Assembly: GCA_003518245.1 (NCBI GenBank)
Contig: DOZA01000355.1
Coordinates: 1-6,447, forward strand
Source of the DNA: Bacteroidales bacterium
GTDB taxonomy: Bacteria; Bacteroidota; Bacteroidia; Bacteroidales; VadinHA17
Length of the DNA: 6,447 bases
Direction of reading: 5' to 3'
The first letter of the stretch is position 1. Each line of letters begins with the position of its first letter. The notes under the pieces were generated by a model. It searched no databases. It was not told where the DNA came from and saw only the letters and a list, made by a program, of their open reading frames with translations. This document shows, piece by piece, positions 1 through 5,982 of the stretch. The position numbers and the translations under genes were made by a program.

Positions 1-42
1 TAACAGTGCAGCCAGGCTGATTATTTGCTTTATTCTATTCAT
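1..42 (-). CDS. Start of an exported protein of unknown function (N-terminal fragment, cut by window edge)
   Basis: An ATG on the minus strand at 42-40 opens a frame that stays open for all 14 codons to the edge. It reads MNRIKQIISLAALL: two early basic residues, then a hydrophobic run, which is how Sec signal peptides or lipoprotein signals begin. The frame lies in the same direction as the carboxypeptidase gene, 117 bp after its stop codon, so this could be the next gene of the same transcription unit or one with its own promoter (see the weak box at 93-122). Nothing of the mature protein is visible, so no function can be given. The fragment is short and could be chance, but a start codon followed by such an N-terminus right after an upstream gene is suggestive. 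Confidence 0.5.
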   Translation of the reverse strand, partial: MNRIKQIISLAALL

Positions 43-92
43 AAACTAAAAAAATCACCAGGTAATAAAAAGATATAAACGAAATTAATTGG

Positions 93-122
93 CTAAATTA
101 AGTGTTTTAAAATTACTTGCAA
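93..122 (-). promoter_or_regulatory. Weak candidate Bacteroidota-type promoter for the gene fragment at the left edge
   Basis: Read on the minus strand, TTG (122-120) is followed after 19 bases by TAATTTAG (100-93). This differs from the Bacteroidota -7 consensus TAnnTTTG at one position, and the 19-base spacing fits the usual 19-21. A start of transcription near 86 would leave about 43 bases of leader before the ATG at 42. Other near matches lie in the same AT-rich stretch (TAATTTCG and TATCTTTT, further downstream), so the exact box is uncertain. Confidence 0.25.
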
Positions 123-159
123 GATCCATCTGCCGCATAATGATAGTCTTTTGAAAATA

Positions 160-1869
160 TTAATACTTGGTAAACCTGCCATGGTAATAGCGACCATAAC
201 TATCAGATACAGCTAATACATAAAAACCAGGGGGTAATGATGAAATATTTATTTCCAGCTTATTTTCTTCAGTACTTAAATCCTTAAGCTCCAGCACCTG
301 CAGACCGGAGTTGTTAAAAATACGAATCCTTAGTTTTTGTCCACTGAATTTTGCAGCACTGATAAATAATTGATCCCCGGCAGGCACAGGCCATATTTTT
401 ATTTCCTCTTCCATCTCTGTTCTACCTGATGAAGAAGCTCCCAATAACCTCACTGTAATATACTTCTGTTCCATATTCTCATTAACAATACTGCTCACCG
501 TTTTTGTTTGATAACCCTCGGCATAAACAGTCAGGATCCAGGTGCCGGGGCTTAGCATTCTCGCGAAGCTGCCATTTAAGGAATCTGAGTAAATATGCGA
601 ACTGTCTTTATCGTGCCCCTGAATATATATTTTAGCCTCAAGGAATTCACCGGTATCATTATCTACTACCTTACCATGTATTCCGTAAAATGCATTTTCC
701 AGGTACCCCATAAACGACCTGTAATTATATTCCCAGAGTAATGGTAGCTGTGCAGCAGGTGTTTGTTTTGTAATATCCAGTTCAACTGTTACCTCCCTTC
801 CCTGTAGCTCATATGTGACAAAATCCTGCCTGCCGCCATACACTATATACCAGACAGCACCTCTTACAACACCATTATCGTAAGAATCCATATATGCTGA
901 CACCGAATGGTTATGTACTGTATCAGCATACCTCCTGCAGATATTATAAAACCATACACTGTCGGCATGTGTTTTTGACAACCACCTGTCCCATGGATAA
1001 TTAACCACCTCAAAGCCTGAATGGAAATTTGCTGACATCACAAAATTCCTGCTTCTCATAAAATCTATCATGGCCATATTCTCAACATCAGGCACAATAT
1101 ACGGAGCCATAGGATCCGGGAAGTTCCTGTTAAGATCTGTCCCATTTGCATTTGCCCTTGTAGGGTAACTTATTGTATCTCCATCATGGTATGTCCCGTC
1201 AGGGTTAGACAGCGGGTTTATCCATATCTCAAGACTGTCAACAAGAGCCTGCTCAAGTCCCCCGTTATCGGCATTCATCAGAAGATGTTCAGCCAGCCTC
1301 AGCATAAGGACAAAACCCTGCAATTCATCCCCATGTATATTTGATGTATAAAAGACTTCCGGTTCGTCCTCGTCTTCATTAACATTATCAGATATTTTAA
1401 GTGCCAGTATAAGCCTTCCTTCAATGCTTTCACCTATTGTATCAACCCTGCAAATAAAAGGATAGTCAGCAGCCAGCTTATGTACTATTGTATCGTACTG
1501 TGGGTAGGTGGGATAAACATCCCAGTTCATAGCTTCCTCAACAGAAAATGCCGAGGTTACAGATTTTTTTTCTTCAACAGGTACTATTTTATAATCCAGC
1601 TGCAAGGAAAGGAATGTATTAATATCTTTTTCAGATATAACGCAGTATACTGTGCTGTCTATAACCCTTGATACTGACAGCATCCTTCCTGTTCTGGTTA
1701 ACTCATCAAAACCGGGATAAGAGAAAAATATTTCAGCCTGACCGTATTTTGCTACCTGCTCAGCCAATAAACTATCAATACTGTTTTCCTGTGCATCTGC
1801 CAGTGGAACAATGATGATAAAAATAATAACCAGTATGGTTCTGTACAAGTGCATAAATAAATTAGACAT
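160..1869 (-). CDS. Secreted M14 zinc carboxypeptidase with a T9SS C-terminal sorting domain
   Basis: This is a 569-residue metallocarboxypeptidase that should cut C-terminal residues from peptides outside the cell. A signal peptide (hydrophobic run about 11-22, cleavage probably after ADA at 24-26) leads into a region of unclear role (about 27-110), possibly a propeptide. The catalytic domain (about 120-390) shows zinc ligands H179 and E182 (HGDE) and H283 (NFHSG), NPDG at 222-225, substrate-binding N247-R248 (LNRNF), the tyrosine equivalent Y341 and catalytic E363 (VELD). Y341 and E363 are 22 residues apart, as in carboxypeptidase A. The segment VWYIVYGGRQD to LPLLWEYN resembles the CPN/CPE/CPD (N/E) subfamily. 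A transthyretin-like domain (about 395-475) follows, as in that subfamily. The end (about 490-569) has the look of a T9SS type A sorting domain (IWPVP, LPPGFYVL, final GRFTKY), implying export by the Por system. The start overlaps ychF by 8 bases. A second ATG at codon 6 (1854) also gives a good signal peptide and cannot be excluded; AAGG lies 4 bases before the first ATG. Confidence 0.93.
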   Translation of the reverse strand: MSNLFMHLYRTILVIIFIIIVPLADAQENSIDSLLAEQVAKYGQAEIFFSYPGFDELTRTGRMLSVSRVIDSTVYCVISEKDINTFLSLQLDYKIVPVEEKKSVTSAFSVEEAMNWDVYPTYPQYDTIVHKLAADYPFICRVDTIGESIEGRLILALKISDNVNEDEDEPEVFYTSNIHGDELQGFVLMLRLAEHLLMNADNGGLEQALVDSLEIWINPLSNPDGTYHDGDTISYPTRANANGTDLNRNFPDPMAPYIVPDVENMAMIDFMRSRNFVMSANFHSGFEVVNYPWDRWLSKTHADSVWFYNICRRYADTVHNHSVSAYMDSYDNGVVRGAVWYIVYGGRQDFVTYELQGREVTVELDITKQTPAAQLPLLWEYNYRSFMGYLENAFYGIHGKVVDNDTGEFLEAKIYIQGHDKDSSHIYSDSLNGSFARMLSPGTWILTVYAEGYQTKTVSSIVNENMEQKYITVRLLGASSSGRTEMEEEIKIWPVPAGDQLFISAAKFSGQKLRIRIFNNSGLQVLELKDLSTEENKLEINISSLPPGFYVLAVSDSYGRYYHGRFTKY

Positions 1870-2959
1870 TAAACCTTATATGCAGTATATCGCCATCATT
1901 GACAATATAGTTTTTACCTTCGACATTAAACTTGCCTGCATCCCTGCATGCCTGTTCAGTACCCAGGCTTACAAAATCATCATATCTCATCACTTCCGCT
2001 CTTATAAATCCTCTTTCCATATCAGAATGTATCACTCCTGCAGCCTGGGGAGCAGTCATTCCTTTCCTGATAGTCCATGCCCTTATTTCTTTGGGCCCCA
2101 CTGTGAAAAAAGTCTGAAGGTCAAGCATTTTATATGCGCTTCTTACCAGTTTGTTAACCCCTGGCTCGGATAAACCAACATCATTTAAAAATTCGAGCCT
2201 GTCTTCATCATTATCCAGCTCAGATATCTCTGCTTCCAGGGCTCCTGCAATAATAATAATTTCAATGTCGCTACCCGAGAAGTGTCGTTTTACACTGTCT
2301 ACAAATATATTGCCATTAACAGCTGATTCATCATCTACATTACAAACATAGATAACAGGTTTTATTGTAAGCAGGAAAAGGTCATCAATAAATCCTTTAT
2401 CACCGGGTTTAAAATCAAAATCACGCACATTTTTCATTTCCTCAATATGACCTGTGAGTCGTTTAAGCACTTCAATACCTTTACGAGCATCAGGATCGCC
2501 GGATTTGGCAATTTTTTCCAATCTGACAATCTTTTTTGTAACAGATTCCATATCCTTTACCTGGAGTTCAAAATCAATATTCTCAAGATCACGTAGCGGG
2601 TCTACCGATCCGTCAATATGCGGAAGATTATCATCTTCAAAACACCTGAGAACATGAATCAGGGCATCAGCATTCCTTATATCACCAAGAAATTTATTTC
2701 CCACACCCTCACCCCTGCTGGAACCTCTTGCCAGGCCGGGGATATCGACAAATTCAATGGTAGTAGGTATTATTTTTTCCGTGGGCTGTAGTTTTTCCAG
2801 CTCACCAAGCCTGTAATCAGGTACCTTTATGGATCCAATATTCGAACGTGTAGCACTGAAGGCATATGTGTTTGTCTCAACTTTAGTATCAGATACACAG
2901 TTGAAGATTGTTGATTTACCCACGTTAGTAATACCTGTTATACCGCAATGAAGTGACAT
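1862..2959 (-). CDS. ychF: YchF/OLA1-family P-loop ATPase, with divergent switch I
   Basis: This cytoplasmic 365-residue protein has the full length of YchF (363 in E. coli), an Obg-related NTPase that usually prefers ATP and binds ribosomes. In order it has a P-loop (GITNVGKST, 9-17), DIPG at 72-75 followed by the YchF signature RGEGVGNKF, H114 at the position of the catalytic histidine, a helical insert (about 130-195), NVDD at 207-210 in the place of the base-recognition NxxE, and a C-terminal TGS domain (about 281-365) with RAWTIRKG, APQAAGVIHSD and ERGFIRAEV. The oddity is switch I: canonical FPFCTIEPN reads YAFSATRSN (32-40), so the redox cysteine 35 of E. coli YchF is serine and the switch threonine is alanine. 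The P-loop has Thr where YchF normally has Pro (residue 11). The family is certain; whether this is the cell's only YchF or a paralogue is not visible. A TAAATTTG box lies 28 bases upstream. Its 3' end overlaps the carboxypeptidase start by 8 bases, suggesting co-transcription. Confidence 0.95.
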   Translation of the reverse strand: MSLHCGITGITNVGKSTIFNCVSDTKVETNTYAFSATRSNIGSIKVPDYRLGELEKLQPTEKIIPTTIEFVDIPGLARGSSRGEGVGNKFLGDIRNADALIHVLRCFEDDNLPHIDGSVDPLRDLENIDFELQVKDMESVTKKIVRLEKIAKSGDPDARKGIEVLKRLTGHIEEMKNVRDFDFKPGDKGFIDDLFLLTIKPVIYVCNVDDESAVNGNIFVDSVKRHFSGSDIEIIIIAGALEAEISELDNDEDRLEFLNDVGLSEPGVNKLVRSAYKMLDLQTFFTVGPKEIRAWTIRKGMTAPQAAGVIHSDMERGFIRAEVMRYDDFVSLGTEQACRDAGKFNVEGKNYIVNDGDILHIRFNV

Positions 2960-2987
2960 AAGAATGGAATATTAATGTTTGAGAAAG

Positions 2988-2995
2988 CAAATTTA
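2988..2995 (-). promoter_or_regulatory. Bacteroidota -7 promoter box for the ychF transcript
   Basis: On the minus strand the bases read TAAATTTG followed by C, a full match to the Bacteroidota primary sigma -7 consensus TAnnTTTG. Transcription would begin near 2981, leaving about 21 bases of leader before the ATG at 2959. No clear -33 TTTG stands 19-21 bases upstream, so the call rests on the box and its position. Confidence 0.5.
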
Positions 2996-3052
2996 TTAAA
3001 AAGACATGTAAGACTTATATAATTATCTTTATACTTACGTTTATTATTTATG

Positions 3053-3060
3053 TAAATTTG
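3053..3060 (+). promoter_or_regulatory. Bacteroidota -7 promoter box for the VWA protein gene
   Basis: TAAATTTG matches the TAnnTTTG consensus fully and is the same octamer as the ychF box on the other strand. It ends with the TTG that a simple reading would take as the VWA gene's start codon. That TTG is better explained as the end of the promoter box, with transcription beginning near 3067 and the ATG at 3088 as start. The -33 region is weak: TTTA at 3028-3031, 21 bases upstream, is the nearest match. Confidence 0.5.
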
Positions 3061-3087
3061 ATCAATGCATTACTTAGACCACTTTTT

Positions 3088-4464
3088 ATGAAGATAAAGT
3101 TGCTTGGGAAATCCACTTTTCTACTATTATTACTCGTTTTAATTCACCTTACTGTTATAGCTCAGAATGAAGTCAGGACCAGGATACTTTTTATCCTTGA
3201 TTGCTCCCAGAGTATGTCAGGCAGGTGGGAGAAGGACAAAAAGATAGATATAGCCCGCAGGTTTCTGTCAATGACCGTTGACAGCCTCGGCGCATATGAC
3301 AATGTAGAGATGGCCCTGAGAGTCTATGGTCACCAGAGTGTTGTTCCTCCACAGGATTGCAACGACACCAGGCTTGAAGTACCATTCTCTCCCGGGAATG
3401 CCTACAGGATAAAAAGAAAAATGCTGAGCCTGTCTCCCAAAGGAACTACTCCTATAGCTAATTCACTGGCTGCCTCGGCAAATGACTTTACTGAATATAA
3501 TAATTGCAGAAATGTAATAATACTTATTACAGATGGTATAGAGGCCTGCGATGGGGATCCATGCGCAGTGTCGCTGGAACTGCAGAAAAAAGGTATTATA
3601 CTAAAGCCCTTTATAATAGGTATAGGCCTTGCCCCTGAGTTTGAAGATGCATTTAACTGCCTTGGTAGTGTTTATAATGCCAATACTGAAGAACGCTTTG
3701 AAGAAGTGCTTGATATCGTAATCACCCACGCTCTTACAGAAACATCCCTGCAGGTTAACCTTATAGATGGCTTTGGCTTCCCTTCTGAAACAGACATACC
3801 ACTATCATTCTATAATTTAAAGACCGGCAGGTTGAAATATAACTTTATTCATACTATGAATCAAAGGGGGCTGCCTGATACTCTTAAAATAGATCCGCTG
3901 CCTGATTACAGTATAAAAGTACATACCATGCCCCCGGTAATACTCGATAGTCTCCAGCTCGCTCCCGGGAAACATAATATTGTGGCCATTGATGTACCCC
4001 AGGGTACACTGCAAATAAATCAGGAAAGAGGAAATCAGTATAAGGATCTGCAGTTTATCGTACGTCAGAGCAATAAAGTGAATACACTCTGCAGGCAGAA
4101 AATGAACGAAAAGAAAAAGTATATTACAGGTAAATATGATATCGAAATACCTACAATACCATTAACATTATTAAGAAATGTAGAAATTAAACCCGGCGAA
4201 CTAACTAATATTTCATTGCCCCAACCGGGTATAATAACAATACTGGTAGATAACCCCGGCATATGTGAATTATTCCTGGAAAAAGATGGGGATATGGAAT
4301 GGATATACACTATTGACACAAAGAGTAAAGCCATACCACTGGTAATGCTACCTGGCAGATACCGCGTTATTTACCGTGCTTTATACGCAAAAGCAACCCA
4401 TTTCACTATAGAAAAATCATTCAGGATAGAGTCTGGAAGATCATCATCATTACGTATATTCTGA
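3088..4464 (+). CDS. Exported von Willebrand factor A domain protein with three C-terminal beta-type repeats
   Basis: From the ATG at 3088 the product has 458 residues. The frame is open 10 codons further up to a TTG at 3058, but that TTG is part of a promoter box. The ATG start also gives a better signal peptide: MKIKLLGK, a leucine-rich core, cleavage likely after VIA (residues 23-25). The VWA domain (about 30-215) has a complete metal site (MIDAS): D38, S40 and S42 in DCSQSMS, a threonine in KGTTPI (T120 or T121), and D149 in ITDG. GTTPIANSL and ITDGIEACDGDPC are typical of secreted bacterial VWA proteins. Cysteines near residues 39, 91, 140, 154, 159 and 191 could form disulfides. The rest (about 221-458) splits into three similar units of about 75-85 residues, each with a Y-x-[IV] strand and the first two with a PG turn before a VPQ or LPQP end. 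This suggests tandem beta sandwiches for binding or structure. Partner and role are unknown. The next gene is an ECF sigma factor 57 bases away. Confidence 0.85.
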   Translation: MKIKLLGKSTFLLLLLVLIHLTVIAQNEVRTRILFILDCSQSMSGRWEKDKKIDIARRFLSMTVDSLGAYDNVEMALRVYGHQSVVPPQDCNDTRLEVPFSPGNAYRIKRKMLSLSPKGTTPIANSLAASANDFTEYNNCRNVIILITDGIEACDGDPCAVSLELQKKGIILKPFIIGIGLAPEFEDAFNCLGSVYNANTEERFEEVLDIVITHALTETSLQVNLIDGFGFPSETDIPLSFYNLKTGRLKYNFIHTMNQRGLPDTLKIDPLPDYSIKVHTMPPVILDSLQLAPGKHNIVAIDVPQGTLQINQERGNQYKDLQFIVRQSNKVNTLCRQKMNEKKKYITGKYDIEIPTIPLTLLRNVEIKPGELTNISLPQPGIITILVDNPGICELFLEKDGDMEWIYTIDTKSKAIPLVMLPGRYRVIYRALYAKATHFTIEKSFRIESGRSSSLRIF

Positions 4465-4468
4465 GCCC

Positions 4469-4500
4469 TTGATTAAACTTGCATAATTTTTGCGAATCAA
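4469..4500. repeat. Inverted repeat TTGATT-N20-AATCAA around the sigma gene promoter
   Basis: TTGATT at 4469-4474 and AATCAA at 4495-4500 are perfect 6-base inverted arms, 20 bases apart, with the candidate -7 box in the spacer. The placement would suit an operator. The arms are short and the DNA is AT-rich, so chance is a real explanation, and the spacer is not G+C-rich as a terminator hairpin would be. Confidence 0.2.
4484..4492 (+). promoter_or_regulatory. Candidate promoter box for the sigma factor operon
   Basis: TAATTTTTG followed by C resembles the Bacteroidota -7 element TAnnTTTG with one extra base. It sits 29 bases before the TTG start at 4522, the same geometry as the two other promoters in the window. 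There is no TTG at the standard -33 distance. An ECF sigma factor gene often has its own promoter, and this box would separate the operon from the VWA gene. Confidence 0.35.
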
Positions 4501-4521
4501 TTATCTAAAAAAAAGAATAAA

Positions 4522-5067
4522 TTGAAGGAAGATATAACAGACCATCATATCCTTGAAGAATATAAAACAAACAGGGAAAACGGTTTCAGCCTACTGTTTG
4601 AAAAATACCATAAAAAGATATATTTTCACATAAGACGTATTGTAATCCTCCACCATGACGCTGATGATGTTATGCAGAACACCTTTATAAAAGTATGGAA
4701 TAACCTGGACGGGTTCAGAAAAGAAAGTTCGCTTTATACATGGATCTACCGTATCGCAACAAATGAAGCAATTTCAATGGTCAAAAGAAGAAAGAATGAA
4801 AGCGGGCTCAGCCTTGATAACATGTCTGAATATTTCATGATATCTAAAGAAGGGGATAAATGGTTTGATGGAGATGAAGCAGAAAGAAAGCTAAGAAACG
4901 CAATACTGAAGCTTCCTGATAAACAAAAACTGGTATTCAACCTGAAATACTATGATGATATGAAATATGAAGATATGAGCAGGGTACTTAATACATCAGT
5001 AGGTGCTTTAAAAGCTTCATATCATCATGCCGTAAAAAAAATCGAAGATTATTTAAACAGTAATTAA
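4522..5067 (+). CDS. ECF-type RNA polymerase sigma factor (sigma-70 family), TTG start
   Basis: This 181-residue protein directs RNA polymerase to a set of promoters, most likely in answer to an envelope signal. Region 2 (about 18-88) carries the core-binding and promoter-melting signature, with DADDVMQNTFIKVW (46-59), the FRKESSLYTWIYRIATNEA segment (65-83) and a basic end, KRRK. A variable linker (about 92-120) leads to region 4 (about 122-175), with LPDKQKLVFNLKYYDDMKYEDM and the recognition helix around TSVGALKASYHHA (158-170). Length and layout are typical of ECF factors, which lack regions 1 and 3. The start is a TTG: the frame has no upstream ATG before a stop at 4474-4476, and the first internal Met (51) would cut region 2 in half. 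An A-rich run (4507-4521) stands in place of a Shine-Dalgarno site, as is common in this phylum. The membrane protein gene follows after 31 bases. Target promoters cannot be told from the sequence. Confidence 0.93.
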   Translation: MKEDITDHHILEEYKTNRENGFSLLFEKYHKKIYFHIRRIVILHHDADDVMQNTFIKVWNNLDGFRKESSLYTWIYRIATNEAISMVKRRKNESGLSLDNMSEYFMISKEGDKWFDGDEAERKLRNAILKLPDKQKLVFNLKYYDDMKYEDMSRVLNTSVGALKASYHHAVKKIEDYLNSN

Positions 5068-5098
5068 ACTAATAAGGAAAATAAACATCAAATATCTG

Positions 5099-5515
5099 AT
5101 GACTGACAGGAGCAAAATAAAAGATAATAATCCCTTCATGGTACCTGACAACTACTTTGATGAAGTAAAAGAAGATATATTAAACAGGACCAGTGGGAAG
5201 ATTAGTAAAAATGGTAAGAAAAATATTGTAAAGCTACTGAAGCCCGCACTCATGCTTGCGGCAGCAATGGTTGCCTTTGCAATTATTTCATATACCGTTC
5301 TCAAACTTCTTTTCCCTGAACATGATCAGGCAAAAGAACTTAATTATACCGAATTTCTATACCATGTTGACGAGGTTGAATTAATTGAAAAGCTTACTGA
5401 ACAGAATGGTAGCTACAATTCAATGTTTGTGGATACGGATGAAATAATCATTTACCTTCTTGAACAGGATATAGAAATTGAATCAATAGTCGAATTATTA
5501 AATCAGGAAATATGA
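5099..5515 (+). CDS. Small single-pass membrane protein, putative anti-sigma factor
   Basis: The 138-residue product has a soluble N-terminus (1-47) with many charges, one hydrophobic membrane segment (about 48-72, preceded by K42, K45 and K48, so the N-terminus should be cytoplasmic) and an acidic C-terminal part outside (73-138). The N-terminal motif NPFMVPDNYF (11-20) resembles the FxVPxxYF motif that I recall from small Bacteroidota membrane proteins encoded beside ECF sigma genes. The C-terminus DEIIIYLLEQDIEIESIVELL (115-135) looks like a short helical module. There are no cysteines, so this is not a zinc (ZAS-type) anti-sigma factor, and no known anti-sigma domain is recognisable by eye. 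The role is inferred from its place between the sigma gene (31 bases) and the Spy-like gene (ATGA overlap), and from its one-pass topology. It could instead be a membrane anchor or sensor. Confidence 0.85.
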   Translation: MTDRSKIKDNNPFMVPDNYFDEVKEDILNRTSGKISKNGKKNIVKLLKPALMLAAAMVAFAIISYTVLKLLFPEHDQAKELNYTEFLYHVDEVELIEKLTEQNGSYNSMFVDTDEIIIYLLEQDIEIESIVELLNQEI

Positions 5516-5979
5516 AAAAGTATTGTTTATTAATTATAATTTTTGTTTTCAGCCTGGCCACAGCTACGGCCCAGGAAAACAGGAGGGAAGTAATTGCAGC
5601 ACAAAAAGTGGCATATTTTACCAGGCAATTAAGCCTCAGCCCGCAAGAAGCAAGGCTGTTCTGGCCTGTATATGACGAATTTACTGCAAAAAGAGATAAA
5701 ATAGTTGAACAAAGAAATACTATTACACGTAATGTTGGAAAGAATTTCAGGAATATGTCTGAAAAGGAACTTGAAGAGGCAGGGGATGAACTTATCAGGC
5801 TTAACCTCCAGGAGGCTGAACTTAAAGCTGAATACCATAATAAATTCAAAGAAGTACTTACCCCGTCAAAAGTTGTTAGGTTATACCATGCTGAAAACGG
5901 TTTCAAGAATTATCTTCTTAACCAGTTGCGCAGCAGAAGGGAAAATATGCAGGCTAATCAAAGGAGAAAATTTCAATAA
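5512..5979 (+). CDS. Spy/CpxP-like periplasmic protein (possible envelope stress sensor)
   Basis: This 155-residue protein has a signal peptide (1-20, cleavage after TATA before QEN) and a mature part that should be mostly alpha-helical and charged. The segment VAYFTRQLSLSPQEARLFWPVYDEF (33-57) has the LTxxQ-like pattern (LSLSPQEA) and the FWPVY motif seen in Bacteroidota proteins annotated as periplasmic heavy-metal sensors or sensors of ECF sigma factors. The part after it (LTPSKVVRLYHAENGFKNYLLNQLR, 116-140) is also typical, and the end is very basic. Spy and CpxP of enterobacteria are related in layout; there they act as ATP-independent chaperone and stress modulator, but whether this one binds metal, unfolded protein or the membrane partner is unknown. 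The ATG overlaps the stop of the preceding gene (ATGA), with AGGA 4 bases upstream, so translation is probably coupled. It would follow that the sigma factor, membrane protein and this protein are made together. Confidence 0.88.
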   Translation: MKKYCLLIIIFVFSLATATAQENRREVIAAQKVAYFTRQLSLSPQEARLFWPVYDEFTAKRDKIVEQRNTITRNVGKNFRNMSEKELEEAGDELIRLNLQEAELKAEYHNKFKEVLTPSKVVRLYHAENGFKNYLLNQLRSRRENMQANQRRKFQ

Positions 5980-5982
5980 CCC

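Noticed and set aside
119..133. Imperfect palindrome GCAAGATCCATCTGC after the carboxypeptidase gene, as a terminator
   Set aside because: Pairing needs a bulge and leaves a 2-base loop, and no T-run follows on the minus strand.
1808..1831. A-rich run of ATGATGATAAAAATAATAA as a microsatellite
   Set aside because: It encodes the Ile-rich core of the peptidase signal peptide on the minus strand, which explains the composition.
1811..2173. 120-codon plus-strand frame across the ychF/peptidase junction
   Set aside because: It is antisense to two clear genes and its translation (many Ile, Cys, His and Ser) shows no domain or signal.
5448..5906. 152-codon open frame on the minus strand opposite the Spy-like gene
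   Set aside because: It is fully antisense to a well-supported gene, has no recognisable domain, and is rich in Ser/Leu/Phe as expected from the reverse of a helical charged protein gene.
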